Shown here piece by piece: positions 26,038 to 35,348 of a stretch of DNA of 64,000 bases; positions within the stretch are counted from its first letter, which is position 1, and every line of letters starts with the position of its first letter. This DNA comes from Bifidobacterium pullorum subsp. gallinarum (GTDB lineage Bacteria > Actinomycetota > Actinomycetes > Actinomycetales > Bifidobacteriaceae), in NCBI RefSeq assembly GCF_000741215.1, contig NZ_JGYX01000001.1:479776-543775 (forward strand). The letters are read 5' to 3'. Under the pieces are notes generated by a model. It ran no database searches. It saw nothing but the letters and a program-made list of their open reading frames with translations, and was not told where the DNA came from. Made by a program: the position numbers and the translations under genes.

Positions 26038-26763
26038 ATGACGGACTTGCGCAGGACCACCGAAACCACCCGCCACGACTTCGCCGCGGGGGAGACAGGC
26101 CGCGGCCCCTCCGTGCCCTCCGGTGGGCTGGCCAACGACCCGAAGGCGGGCCAGTGGGACGGCCGGCGCATGTCCAAGCGCATGATCGCCGACTACAAGA
26201 CCTTCATCGTCACCGACGGCGAAGGTGTGCGCAACTCGCTGTACGTCTCCGGCTGCCCGTTCCACTGCGTGGACTGCTTCAACGCCTCGATCTGGGACTT
26301 CCAGGCCGGCCACGAGTACACGCAGGCGCTGGAGGACAGGATCATCGAGGACCTCAAGCCCGACTATGTGCAGGGCATCACCTTCCTCGGCGGCGAACCG
26401 TTGCTGGCCACGCCGGTGCTCATCCCGCTGTCACGCCGCATCCGCAGGGAGTTCGGCCACACCAAGGACATCTGGTCCTGGACCGGGTACACCTGGGAGG
26501 AGCTCATGCGCCCCGGCGAGACGCCGGATAAGCGCGAACTGCTGGAACTCATCGATGTGCTGGTCGATGGCCGGTTCATCAGGACGCTCAAGGACTCCCT
26601 GCTGCAGTTCCGAGGCAGCTCCAACCAGCGCATCCTGGACGTCCCCAAGTCGCTGGCCGCCGGGGCGCCGGTGATCTGGGCCAAGCTGCACGATCAAGAG
26701 CGCGACATCCCCGAGATCTACCTGAAGGACCGCGAGGCAGGGGAGGGCCAGCAGGCCTCCTGA
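26038..26763 (+). CDS. nrdG: Anaerobic ribonucleotide reductase activating protein
   Basis: A 241-residue radical-SAM activase that generates the glycyl radical on NrdD. The [4Fe-4S] motif is C73xxxC77xxC80 (SGCPFHCVDCFN), followed by the GGEP SAM-binding motif (GITFLGGEPLLA) and WSWTGYTWEEL. It has an N-terminal extension of about 40 residues relative to short NrdG proteins. GAAGGAGACGGC precedes the ATG at 26038; an in-frame ATG at 25987 lacks a ribosome site. It lies directly downstream of nrdD. Confidence 0.95.
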   Translation: MTDLRRTTETTRHDFAAGETGRGPSVPSGGLANDPKAGQWDGRRMSKRMIADYKTFIVTDGEGVRNSLYVSGCPFHCVDCFNASIWDFQAGHEYTQALEDRIIEDLKPDYVQGITFLGGEPLLATPVLIPLSRRIRREFGHTKDIWSWTGYTWEELMRPGETPDKRELLELIDVLVDGRFIRTLKDSLLQFRGSSNQRILDVPKSLAAGAPVIWAKLHDQERDIPEIYLKDREAGEGQQAS

Positions 26764-26822
26764 CTTGCTGAGCCATCGGGGCGCCGGATGACTCAGCAAG
26801 TGAAGACGGTGGAGGGTGTCGA

Positions 26823-27695
26823 TCAGCGCACCGACAGCGTCTGTGAGAGCGTATTCGTCTGCCCCGGCGCGAGCGTCACGCTCCGGTCGAGACGGGCCAC
26901 CGCCTCCACGCAAACGAAGCCGCGCCATTCGCCGACGGCCAGATCGCCCATCGCGTCGCCGGCGGCCTGGCCCGGATTCCAGACCACCGCCTGCGGCGCG
27001 CCGGCATTGATGATCTCGATCGTGCGTCCCAGCACCGGGTCTTCGATGGTGATGGGAGTGTCGGCTTCATCCCCGCGCAGATACGTCCGGTCGACCATGC
27101 CGTCGAACGTGATCGGCTCGCCGGTCGCGGAACAGTGGGGGACACCAGGCTGCGTGTTGTCCAGATAATCGCAGGATTCCAGACCGTGCACCGCGATCCG
27201 CTCCACATCGCCCACATGCAGGTAGGTGTGCAGCGCCGCCTCGTAGGTGAGCGGTTCGTCGCCGTCGTTGGTCACGGTCAGGGTCATGGCGATCCGCTCG
27301 CCGATCTCGACGTCATAGGTCGCGTGGAAACGGGGATGGTCGCCTGAATTGAGCTGTGCCAGCAGATCATCGCCGAAATCGGTGGAATCCAGCGTATACC
27401 GGACATGTCTGTCGGTTACGGCGGTCTCGTCGAACGCCCAGAACGAGACGCGGCCGAACCCGTGCTTCGGCTGTTTGGATACGGGGCGTCCGCCATCCCA
27501 GCCGGTGTTGAACCAGGGGAAGATGATCGGCACGCCGCCGCGGATGGCGGTGCCCTCGCGCAGCTGGACGGCGGCGGGGCGCCAGATTACCGGGGGCTGT
27601 CCGGCGGGGGTCCATGTCAGCACATGGGCGCCATAGTCGCTGATGGAGGCGGAGGAGTCGGCATTGACCACGTCACGAAGCAGAAAAGTGTTCAT
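26823..27695 (-). CDS. Aldose 1-epimerase / D-hexose-6-phosphate mutarotase family protein
   Basis: A 290-residue beta-sandwich galactose-mutarotase-fold protein of the YeaD type. Markers are DYGAHVLTWTPAGQPPVIW, AIRGGVPIIFPWFN, KHGFGRVSFW, EAALHTYLHVGDVERIAVHGLE and the late Glu-bearing WNPGQ...EWRGFVCVEAV. It interconverts hexose or hexose-6-phosphate anomers. The start at 27695 is chosen because residues before it do not resemble the family. No ribosome site is visible; instead TATACT stands 6 bp before the ATG on the minus strand, so the transcript is probably leaderless. The carboxylate and histidine residues expected in the active site are present. Confidence 0.87.
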   Translation of the reverse strand: MNTFLLRDVVNADSSASISDYGAHVLTWTPAGQPPVIWRPAAVQLREGTAIRGGVPIIFPWFNTGWDGGRPVSKQPKHGFGRVSFWAFDETAVTDRHVRYTLDSTDFGDDLLAQLNSGDHPRFHATYDVEIGERIAMTLTVTNDGDEPLTYEAALHTYLHVGDVERIAVHGLESCDYLDNTQPGVPHCSATGEPITFDGMVDRTYLRGDEADTPITIEDPVLGRTIEIINAGAPQAVVWNPGQAAGDAMGDLAVGEWRGFVCVEAVARLDRSVTLAPGQTNTLSQTLSVR

Positions 27696-27890
27696 GGCAC
27701 CAGTATATGGTGGCGCGCGGCCGACGGGACGGATGGGATGCCGGGACAACACCGAATGCGTTCGCCAAACGACAATATGGGCGTTCGGGGCGTGGTTTGG
27801 GCCGGTCCCCGACTATATTACATATGGGTAACCGGGCGTATGCGGTGTTCCTGGAGACACCGTCCCGGCGCTGAATCGAACGAGGTGTAC

Positions 27891-30800
27891 ATGGTGGATA
27901 CCGCGAATACCGCGGCCGAGAGGAGCGATATGAAGCCGCTGCGCGTAGGACTCGACATCGGCTCGACCACGGTGAAGGCCGTGGTGCTCGATCAGGAGGA
28001 TTCGCTCGAACGCGTGCTGTTCTCCGACTATCGCCGTCATCACGCCAATGTGCGCGCCACCGTGGCCGGACTGTTGGAGGACATCCACACCACACTGGTG
28101 GGGCAGGGTCGCGGTGACGAGCCGGTTCGGCTGGCCATCACCGGTTCCGGCGGTCTGGCGCTCGCCGACAGCCTGCACGTACCGTTCATCCAGGAGGTCA
28201 TCGCCGAGACCGAGGCGATCGACGCCGAATACCCGCAGGCCGACGTCATCATCGAGCTCGGCGGCGAGGACGCCAAGATTACTTATCTCAAGCCGACGCC
28301 GGAGCAGCGTATGAACGGCTCCTGCGCGGGCGGCACCGGCGCGTTCATCGACCAGATGTCCACGTTGCTGGACACCGACGCCGAAGGCCTCAACGAGATG
28401 GCCAAGCACTACACCACGCTGTATCCGATCGCATCCCGCTGCGGCGTGTTCGCCAAAACCGACCTGCAGCCGCTGATCAACGACGGCGCCGCCAAGCCGG
28501 ATCTGGCGGCCTCCATCTTCACCGCCGTCGCCACCCAGACCATCGCCGGTCTGGCGTCCGGCCGTCCAATCCACGGCACCGTCATCTTCCTGGGCGGCCC
28601 GCTGTTCTTCATGTCCGAGCTGCGCGAGGCGTTCCATCGGGCGCTCGAAGGCAAGGTCGACGAATTCATCGTGCCGACCGACGCCCATCTGTACGTGGCG
28701 TTCGGCGCGGCTCTGCTGGCCGGGCAGCCGGAGAAGCTCGACTCCGTCGAACACTTCGAGGCCCGCCCCTGCGCCGACATCCTGGCGCGTCTGGACGAGC
28801 TCGAACACCTGCCGGTCAACACCCCGACGATGCCCCCGCTGTTCCCGACCGAAGCGGACCGCGAGTCCTTCAACGCCCGGCACCACCGTGAGCACGTGCA
28901 CATCGGCACGTTGGAGGACGCGTCCGGCCCGCATTTCCTGGGCATCGATGCCGGATCGACCACCATCAAGGCCACGCTGGTCAACGACGACCGTGAGATT
29001 GTCTGGTCCAGCTACGCCACGAACGACGGCAGCCCGTTGACCGCGGCCATCGACATCGTCAAGCGCATCCAGTCCGAACTGCCCGAGGGTGCGTGGATCG
29101 CACGCTCCTGCGCCACCGGCTACGGCGAGGGCCTAATCACCACCGGCCTGCACCTGGACGAGGGCGTGGTCGAGACGATGGCACACTACCGCGGCGCCGA
29201 AATGGTCAGCCCCGGCGTCACCGCCGTCATCGACATCGGCGGCCAGGACATGAAGTACCTGGCCATCACCGACGGCGTCATCGACTCGATCGCCGTCAAC
29301 GAGGCCTGCTCCTCCGGCTGCGGCTCGTTCCTGCAGACCTTCGCGCAGTCGATGGGCCTGACCATCGAGCAGTTCACGCAGGCCGCGCTGAACTCCACGC
29401 ATCCGGTGGACCTGGGCTCGCGCTGCACCGTGTTCATGAACTCCTCGGTCAAGCAGGCGCAGAAGGAAGGTGCCTCGATCGAGGACATCGCCGCGGGCCT
29501 GTGCTATTCGGTGGTGCGCAACGCGCTGTACAAGGTCATCAAGCTGCGCGACTCGGGCGAACTGGGCGATACGGTGGTCGTGCAGGGCGGCACGTTCCTC
29601 AACGACGCCGTGCTGCGCGCATTCGAGCTGCTCACCGAGCGCGAGGTCACCCGCCCGAACATTGCCGGGCTTATGGGCGCGTACGGCGCCGCGCTCACCG
29701 CCCGCATGCACTATGAGGACGGCACCGAGTCCACGATCCTCAAGGGCGAGGAACTCGACAACCTGACGATGACCAGCACGCGCGACGTGTGCAAGCTGTG
29801 CCAGAACCACTGCAAGCTGACGATCACCACATTCGCCGACGGCTCGCGCTACGTGACCGGCAACCGCTGCGAACGCGGCGGTGACGCCAAGAAGCAGCGT
29901 TCCGACCGGCCGAACCTGTACGACTACAAGTACAAGCGGTGCTTCGCCTACCGCAGGCTCACCGACAAGAAGGCCACCCGCGGCGAGATCGGCATCCCGC
30001 GTGTGCTCAACATGTATGAGAACTATCCGTTCTGGTTCACGCTGCTCACCTCGCTGGGCTTCAAGGTCGTGATCTCCGGGCGTTCCAGCCATGAACTGTT
30101 CGAGACGGGCATCGAGTCGATCGCCTCCGAGAACATCTGCTACCCGGCCAAGCTGGTGCACGGCCACATCAAGTGGCTGCTCGGCAAGGGCGTGAAGACG
30201 ATTTTCTACCCGTGCGTGAGCTACGAGGAGAACCTGGTCGACAACACCGACAACCACTACAACTGCCCGGTGGTGGCCAACTATCCGGTGGTCATCGGCG
30301 CCAATATGCCCGAACTGCGCGAAGAGGGCATCCGCTACATGCGGCCGTACTTCAACCTGGCCAACCACGAGCTGATGGTCGAGCGCATCGTGGAGGAGTT
30401 CGCGTGGGCGAACGTGACCCGCGAGGAGGCGCAGGAGGCCGTCAAGGCCGCCTACGCCGAGGACAAGGTCTTCAAGTACGACGTGCAGCAGGAGGGCCTG
30501 CGCGCCCTGGCGTACATGAAGGAACACGACTGCCGCGGCATCGTGCTGGCTGGCCGTCCGTACCACATCGACCCCGAGATCAACCACGGCATTCCCGAGA
30601 CGATCTGCTCGCTGGGCATGGTGGTGCTCTCCGAGGATTCGATCTGCGAGCTGCAGCCGGGCGAGAAGCTGCACCTGAGTGACTACCTGTCCGAAGGCGA
30701 GGAGGACCCGCGCAAGCGCAACGCCAACGGCTTCCGCCACGTGGACGACCGCAAGGTCACCACCCGCATGCCGCTGCGCGTGACCAACCAGTGGGCCTAC

Positions 30801-32717
30801 CATTCCCGCCTGTACGCGGCGGCGAACTTCGTGGCCTCCTATCCGGGGCTCGAACTCGTGCAGCTCAACTCCTTCGGCTGCGGCCTGGACGCCATCACCA
30901 CCGACCAGGTGGCGGAGATCCTGGCCGACAAGGCCGACGTGTACACCATGCTCAAGATCGACGAGGTCTCGAACCTGGGCGCCGCCAAGATCCGTCTGCG
31001 CTCCCTCAAGGCCGCGGTCGAGGAGCGCGAATCCAACGCCGCGCGCGCCGCAGCCGCCGGGTCGGCCGAATCCGCCACGGATGAGACCCCGAAGGCCGGA
31101 CGGTCCGCGGCATCCGACGCCGAGCTGAAGGCCGCGCAGGATGCGGTCGAATCCGCCAAAGCGCAGCTGGCCGCCGCCGAAGCGGCGCTGGCCGCGGCGC
31201 AGCGGCCGAAGACCGGCGAATTCCGCAAGACCGGATCCGAGGCGCCGACCCCGGGCCGGCAGGTCATGCTCGACACCGTCATGCGCGGCAACCCCAAGCT
31301 CACCCAGGCGGTCAGGGACGCCTCGCGGAACGCCGCAGCGGGGCAGGACAAGAAGGGGGCGCACAACTCGGCCACGCTGACCAAGTACGCCAACAAGATC
31401 CCGTTCGGCAAGTCCATGAAGAAGGACTACACGATCGTGGCCCCGCAGATGAGCCCGATCCACTTCTCGCTCGTCGAATCGGTGATCCGTTCGGCCGGCT
31501 ACAAGTTCGATGTGCTCGAACATGCCAGCCATGAGGACGTCGAGGTCGGCCTCAAGTACGTGAACAACGACGCCTGCTATCCGGCCATCATGGTCATCGG
31601 CCAGCTCATCGACGCGATCCTTGAAGGTAAGTACGATCCGGACAAGGTGGCGCTGGCCATCACCCAGACCGGCGGCATGTGCCGTGCGACCAACTACTTC
31701 GGCCTGATCCGCAAGGCGCTGGTGGACGCCGGCTATCCGCAGATCCCGGTCATCGCGATCTCGACGCAGGGCCTGGAGGACAACCCCGGCTTCCAGCCGA
31801 CCCCGCAGCTGCTGCACCGCGCCATCAAGGCGCTGGTCATCGGCGACCTGCTGATGAAGTGCCTGTACCGTGTGCGCCCGTATGAGGCCACACCCGGCAG
31901 CGCGGATGCACTGTATCGGCAGTGGGACACGATCGTGCGCGAGACGATCGAGCATCACGGCCGATCCGCCACCGCGGCGAAGACGATCGGCAAGGGCTTC
32001 CTGCCGTATCCGACGCTGGTCAAGGAGATCGTGAAATCCTTCGACGCGCTGCCGTTGCAGGACATCCCGCGCAAGGTGCGCGTCGGCGTGGTCGGCGAGA
32101 TCCTGGTCAAGTACCATCCGGATGCGAACAACCATGTGGTCGACGTCATCGAGTCGCAGGACTGCGAGGCCGTGGTGCCGGGTATCATGGAGTTCATGAC
32201 CACCCGCCCGTACATCTCGGACTGGAACGAGCACTATCTGGGCAAGGGCGGCAACAAGTTCGCCTACGCGGCGATGCGCTGGGGACTGGACCGATACCTC
32301 AACCCGGTGCGTGCGGCGATCGATCTGGCCGGCGGCAAGTTCCAGCAGGATGAGCCGATGCCCGAACTGGTCAAGAAGGCCGCCGAGGTCACCTCGGTGG
32401 GCGTGCAGGCCGGTGAGGGATGGCTGCTGACCGCCGAGATCCTCGAACTGATCGAGCAGGGCTGCCCGAACGTGATCTGCGCGCAGCCGTTCGCCTGCCT
32501 GCCCAACCACGTGACCGGCCGTGGCATGTTCGGCAAGATTCGCCGCCTGTACCCGCAAGCCAACATCGTGTCGATCGACTACGACCCGGGTGCCAGCGAG
32601 GCGAACCAGCTCAACCGCATCAAGCTGATGATCTCAGCCGCCAAGAAGGCGCATGCGGCCGGTCTGGACGCCCCGGTCAAGGGCGGCCGGACCGACGGCA
32701 TGGAGACCGCCGACTGA
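27891..32717 (+). CDS. Fused 2-hydroxyacyl-CoA dehydratase / activase protein (BadF-HgdC and HgdB-like, DUF2229)
   Basis: A 1608-residue fusion. Two ASKHA activase domains occur in tandem (about 15-290, GLDIGSTTVKAVVLDQ; about 345-600, FLGIDAGSTTIKATLV). Both keep the cysteine signatures that hold the inter-subunit [4Fe-4S] cluster in HgdC-like activators (SCAGGTGAFIDQMSTL with SRCGVFAKTD; ACSSGCGSFLQTFAQS with SRCTVFMNSS). A DUF2229 region with CKLCQNHCKL, CERGG and ENICYPAKLVHGH follows. After an Ala-rich coiled-coil linker (about 1045-1110) comes an HgdB-like dehydratase domain ending CPNVICAQPFACLPNHVTGRGM. Such fusions are seen in bifidobacteria and clostridia; the substrate is unknown. 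GAGGTG lies before the ATG at 27891; the ATG at 27930, with AGGAG, is a good alternative. Confidence 0.85.
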   Translation: MVDTANTAAERSDMKPLRVGLDIGSTTVKAVVLDQEDSLERVLFSDYRRHHANVRATVAGLLEDIHTTLVGQGRGDEPVRLAITGSGGLALADSLHVPFIQEVIAETEAIDAEYPQADVIIELGGEDAKITYLKPTPEQRMNGSCAGGTGAFIDQMSTLLDTDAEGLNEMAKHYTTLYPIASRCGVFAKTDLQPLINDGAAKPDLAASIFTAVATQTIAGLASGRPIHGTVIFLGGPLFFMSELREAFHRALEGKVDEFIVPTDAHLYVAFGAALLAGQPEKLDSVEHFEARPCADILARLDELEHLPVNTPTMPPLFPTEADRESFNARHHREHVHIGTLEDASGPHFLGIDAGSTTIKATLVNDDREIVWSSYATNDGSPLTAAIDIVKRIQSELPEGAWIARSCATGYGEGLITTGLHLDEGVVETMAHYRGAEMVSPGVTAVIDIGGQDMKYLAITDGVIDSIAVNEACSSGCGSFLQTFAQSMGLTIEQFTQAALNSTHPVDLGSRCTVFMNSSVKQAQKEGASIEDIAAGLCYSVVRNALYKVIKLRDSGELGDTVVVQGGTFLNDAVLRAFELLTEREVTRPNIAGLMGAYGAALTARMHYEDGTESTILKGEELDNLTMTSTRDVCKLCQNHCKLTITTFADGSRYVTGNRCERGGDAKKQRSDRPNLYDYKYKRCFAYRRLTDKKATRGEIGIPRVLNMYENYPFWFTLLTSLGFKVVISGRSSHELFETGIESIASENICYPAKLVHGHIKWLLGKGVKTIFYPCVSYEENLVDNTDNHYNCPVVANYPVVIGANMPELREEGIRYMRPYFNLANHELMVERIVEEFAWANVTREEAQEAVKAAYAEDKVFKYDVQQEGLRALAYMKEHDCRGIVLAGRPYHIDPEINHGIPETICSLGMVVLSEDSICELQPGEKLHLSDYLSEGEEDPRKRNANGFRHVDDRKVTTRMPLRVTNQWAYHSRLYAAANFVASYPGLELVQLNSFGCGLDAITTDQVAEILADKADVYTMLKIDEVSNLGAAKIRLRSLKAAVEERESNAARAAAAGSAESATDETPKAGRSAASDAELKAAQDAVESAKAQLAAAEAALAAAQRPKTGEFRKTGSEAPTPGRQVMLDTVMRGNPKLTQAVRDASRNAAAGQDKKGAHNSATLTKYANKIPFGKSMKKDYTIVAPQMSPIHFSLVESVIRSAGYKFDVLEHASHEDVEVGLKYVNNDACYPAIMVIGQLIDAILEGKYDPDKVALAITQTGGMCRATNYFGLIRKALVDAGYPQIPVIAISTQGLEDNPGFQPTPQLLHRAIKALVIGDLLMKCLYRVRPYEATPGSADALYRQWDTIVRETIEHHGRSATAAKTIGKGFLPYPTLVKEIVKSFDALPLQDIPRKVRVGVVGEILVKYHPDANNHVVDVIESQDCEAVVPGIMEFMTTRPYISDWNEHYLGKGGNKFAYAAMRWGLDRYLNPVRAAIDLAGGKFQQDEPMPELVKKAAEVTSVGVQAGEGWLLTAEILELIEQGCPNVICAQPFACLPNHVTGRGMFGKIRRLYPQANIVSIDYDPGASEANQLNRIKLMISAAKKAHAAGLDAPVKGGRTDGMETAD

Positions 32718-32752
32718 GCCCTCTGATGGAGAGCTCTCCCTGTGGAGGGCTC
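32716..32752 (+). terminator. Hairpin at the end of the dehydratase gene
   Basis: GAGCCCTC (32716-32723) pairs with GAGGGCTC (32745-32752). An alternative hairpin uses the inner GGAGAGCTCTCC. It follows the stop immediately. Confidence 0.7.
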
Positions 32753-32788
32753 TCCCTACGGAATCCCTCCCACGGGGTCTTTTCCTAT

Positions 32789-32885
32789 GGACTCTGATAC
32801 ATCGTGACCGTGAACCATTTCGGTAAATCCGCGGAATTCCGCGGATACGCAAGAAGCTTGTGACAGTCGAGATGTGTCAGGGTCC
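32789..32885. repeat. Palindromic repeat family, copy A
   Basis: A 97-bp element with ends GGACTCTGATACAT and ATGTGTCAGGGTCC (complementary allowing two G-T pairs). It has a duplicated 5' arm (CTGATACATCGTGAC then CGTGAACCAT) and a central perfect palindrome CCGCGGAATTCCGCGG. It lies just upstream of the TetR gene. Confidence 0.85.
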
Positions 32886-32936
32886 GCAAAGAGGTGCTTC
32901 CGGGGCTTATTGACCCGGTGCGCTAGACTGGGCGGC

Positions 32937-33563
32937 ATGGTGAAGCAGAAGAGGATACGCAAGACGCCTGAGGAACGGATGGGGGAGATCACCCAAGCGG
33001 CGGCGAAACTGATCAGCGAACGGGGTTTCAACGGCATCTCGTTGAAGGACGTGGCCGACGAGGTCGGCATGAGTCAGCCTGGTCTGCTGCACTATATCGG
33101 CAACAAGGACGGGTTGCTGCAGCTGCTGATCACCGATGTGTATGACGCCTCCGGCACGCCGGACGACTTCCTGGCTTCGGGGTTGCCGGGCAGCGATCCC
33201 GAAGCCCCGCTGTTCCCCGCGTATCTGCGGTTTCTGGTGCGCCACAACGCCGCCCGTCGCATGATGGTGCAGCTGTATATGGTGCTGGAGTCCGAGGCGT
33301 TCAACCCCGAGCATCCGCTCTATGACTATTTCCGCAACCGCCCGCTGTCGGTCTGGGACTACTACAGCCGGTTCCCGTGGAGCCTGCCGCCCGAGGTCGG
33401 CGCCTGGGACGAGACCATGATGCCGGTGGTGCGTCAGTGCATCGAGGCGATGGACGGCATCCAGCTGCGGTGGTTGCGCGAACCGCCGATCGACATGTAT
33501 GACGAGTGGCTGGTGTTCGAGCGGATGATCTTCCCCTCGCCGGTCTGGGACCGGTACCGCTGA
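32937..33563 (+). CDS. TetR family regulator (paralog 1) upstream of MFS/GH42
   Basis: A 208-residue TetR regulator. The N-terminal helix-turn-helix is ISLKDVADEVGMSQPGLLHYIGNKDGLLQLL. The C-terminal ligand domain (YPAYLRF-like LFPAYLRFLVRHNAARRMMVQLYMVLE and MDGIQLRWLREPPIDMYDEW) is closely similar to those of the proteins at 39040-39714 and 49640-50227. The ATG at 32937 has no Shine-Dalgarno sequence. A TAGACT hexamer ends 7 bp before it, so a leaderless transcript is likely. The MFS gene starts 325 bp downstream behind a promoter with a perfect 8-bp-arm palindrome, the probable operator. It is expected to respond to a beta-galactoside. Confidence 0.92.
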   Translation: MVKQKRIRKTPEERMGEITQAAAKLISERGFNGISLKDVADEVGMSQPGLLHYIGNKDGLLQLLITDVYDASGTPDDFLASGLPGSDPEAPLFPAYLRFLVRHNAARRMMVQLYMVLESEAFNPEHPLYDYFRNRPLSVWDYYSRFPWSLPPEVGAWDETMMPVVRQCIEAMDGIQLRWLREPPIDMYDEWLVFERMIFPSPVWDRYR

Positions 33564-33565
33564 GT

Positions 33566-33650
33566 GGGGTTCGCACTACTTCGGGGTTCGGGATTCGCAA
33601 TGGCGGAATTCCGCCCCTGTCGTTTTGAAAAGCGAGGTAGTGCGAAGACC
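33566..33650. repeat. Palindrome with TTCGCACTAC arms, related architecture
   Basis: Outer arms TTCGCACTACTTCG (near 33570) and GAGGTAGTGCGAA (near 33634) enclose the perfect inner palindrome GGCGGAATTCCGCC (33603-33616). The design of a variable outer stem around a GGAATTCC core matches copies A, B and D of the GGACTCTGA family, although the outer arms differ. Confidence 0.75.
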
Positions 33651-33654
33651 CTTT

Positions 33655-33760
33655 CTTATCTAACTTTATCTAACACATCTAAACATTTTAACTAAAAACA
33701 TGGCTTCAATGGTTATAAACCATTGAAATATCAACATTTAACGCCGTCTAACACATATTC
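33655..33760. other. AT-rich intergenic stretch with inverted repeat
   Basis: About 100 bp far AT-richer than the surroundings. It has several (C)TAACACAT repeats and an inverted repeat TTCAATGGTT (33705-33714) / AACCATTGAA (33718-33727) with a 3-nt loop. It sits just upstream of the MFS promoter and may be an additional control region. No gene is visible in the 325-bp gap. Confidence 0.6.
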
Positions 33761-33769
33761 GATAGTCGC

Positions 33770-33825
33770 TTGACAACCCTTGTGTCATGCGCATATACTC
33801 GTATCTACCGAATGGTTGGTAGATA
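33770..33825 (+). promoter_or_regulatory. Promoter and TetR operator of the MFS-GH42 unit
   Basis: -35 TTGACA (33770-33775) and -10 TATACT (33794-33799) are spaced 18 bp. Directly downstream, TATCTACC and GGTAGATA (33802-33809 and 33818-33825) form perfect 8-bp arms around GAATGGTT. The TACC...GGTA core resembles the palindromes at 50426 and 39741, next to paralogous TetR genes. Binding there would block transcription initiation. Confidence 0.83.
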
Positions 33826-33888
33826 TGTTCGATGAGGCTATCCGCCGACCGGAAGGTGCAACAAGTCAATGTAGACAGAGGAAGGTCA

Positions 33889-35220
33889 ATGATGAGTGAG
33901 GCTGTTGCTATGAGCAAGGAGGAGCGGCTGGCGGCGCATGAGGCCGCGGTCGATGCCGCCTCGAAGGATCCGTCGCTTTCCCCGGAGACGGGTCGTCCGG
34001 TGCCGAAGTCGATCCTGACGCGGTTCGGTGTTGGCTTTTTTATATTCGGTTTCCTGTGGTGCATCGGATTGCAGATCGTCAATGCGGTGCTGCTGCCGGA
34101 ACACTACAAGTCGATCGAGGGGATCGAGCCCGAAGCGCTGCTGGGCATCGTGAACGCGTGGACCGCGGTCGCCTCCTTGGTGTCGAATCTGATGTTCGGC
34201 AACTTCTCGGACCGTTCGCGCTCCCGGTTCGGCCGGCGCACCCCGTGGATCGTGTTCGGCGCGGTGCTGGGCGGCGTCACGCTGTTCCTGACCGGCATGA
34301 CGACGAATCCGATCCTGCTGACGGTGCTGTACTGCCTGTGCATGTTCGGTCTGAACGCGATGATCGCCCCGTGCGTGGCGATCCTGTCCGACCGCGTGCC
34401 TTCGGGCATCCGCGGCACGATGTCGGCGTTCTACGGCGCCGGCTCGACGGTCGGCGCGCCGATCGGCGTGATGCTGGGTGCGGTGTTCATCACGAATATG
34501 GTGCCGGGCTTCGCTGTGGCCGGCGTGTTCATGTTCCTGGGTGGTTTCGTGGCTGTGCTGATCTTCCCGAAGGAGGAGGCCGCCGACTACCTGCCCAAGG
34601 CCGACAGCGGCGTCAAGGACATCGTCATGAGCTTCCGCCCGCCGCGCTTCTCGACCGCGCACGACTTCTACAAGGCGTTCGCGGGTCGTGTGTGCATGCT
34701 GCTGAGCTATCAGATGATCACCGCCTACCAGCTGTACATCGTGCAGAACTATGTGGGCCAGTCCACCGAGGACTCCGCGGTCACGATCTCGGTGATGTCC
34801 ACGATCACGATGGTGGTGGGCCTGGTCGGCTCCGTGGCCGCCGGTCCGTTCTCCGATTTCATCGGTCGGCGTAAGGTGCCGGTTGTGGTGGCGTCGGTGT
34901 GCTTCGCGATCGGCATTGCGATGCCGTGGATCATGCCCACGAGCATGGGCATGTATCTGTACGCGGCGATCGCCGGCTTGGGCTACGGCGTGTACACGTC
35001 CGTGGACCAGGCGCTGCTGGTGGATGTGCTGCCGAACAAGGAGGAGGCCGGCAAGGACCTGGGCATCCTGAACCTGGCCACCACGCTGGGTCAGATGCTC
35101 GGCCCGGTGATCATGAGCTCGGTGGTGCTCGCCCTGGGCTATGTGTTCGCGTTCCCGATCGCGATCTGCTTCGCTCTGGTCGGCTGCGTGTCCATCATGC
35201 TCATCAAGAACGTCAAGTGA
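33889..35220 (+). CDS. MFS sugar transporter (SLC45/GPH-like)
   Basis: A 443-residue major facilitator with 12 predicted helices. The loop between TM2 and TM3 has GNFSDRSRSRFGRRTPWIVFG and its counterpart after TM8 has GPFSDFIGRRKVPVVVASV, both typical MFS motif A forms. The GRRTPWI form resembles GPH/SLC45 sugar carriers. ATG at 33889 or 33892 follows AGGAAGG. It stands between a TetR regulator and a GH42 beta-galactosidase, so it probably imports lactose-like or galacto-oligosaccharide sugars by proton symport. Confidence 0.87.
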   Translation: MMSEAVAMSKEERLAAHEAAVDAASKDPSLSPETGRPVPKSILTRFGVGFFIFGFLWCIGLQIVNAVLLPEHYKSIEGIEPEALLGIVNAWTAVASLVSNLMFGNFSDRSRSRFGRRTPWIVFGAVLGGVTLFLTGMTTNPILLTVLYCLCMFGLNAMIAPCVAILSDRVPSGIRGTMSAFYGAGSTVGAPIGVMLGAVFITNMVPGFAVAGVFMFLGGFVAVLIFPKEEAADYLPKADSGVKDIVMSFRPPRFSTAHDFYKAFAGRVCMLLSYQMITAYQLYIVQNYVGQSTEDSAVTISVMSTITMVVGLVGSVAAGPFSDFIGRRKVPVVVASVCFAIGIAMPWIMPTSMGMYLYAAIAGLGYGVYTSVDQALLVDVLPNKEEAGKDLGILNLATTLGQMLGPVIMSSVVLALGYVFAFPIAICFALVGCVSIMLIKNVK

Positions 35221-35224
35221 TCCC

Positions 35225-35248
35225 AAGCCTCCCCTGTCGGGGAGGCTT
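35225..35248 (+). terminator. Hairpin between MFS and GH42 genes
   Basis: AAGCCTCCCC (35225-35234) and GGGGAGGCTT (35239-35248) make a perfect 10-bp stem with a 4-nt loop. The GH42 gene begins 100 bp later, so this may be a partial terminator. Confidence 0.8.
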
Positions 35249-35348
35249 CCGACGTCCGCGGCCCCCGTGCATGGCGGGCCGCGGCGGGATCGGATATTTC
35301 GGATACTATCGTCAACGGATACGGCATCATATTTCAAAGGAGAACATC

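Noticed and set aside
29133..32558. A 1141-codon minus-strand open frame within the dehydratase/activase gene
   Set aside because: Antisense shadow; composition and lack of domains contrast with the conserved plus-strand protein.
32789..32885. Palindromic repeats as a CRISPR array
   Set aside because: Repeats are 94-132 bp, internally palindromic and dispersed between genes. There are no uniform spacers and no cas genes.
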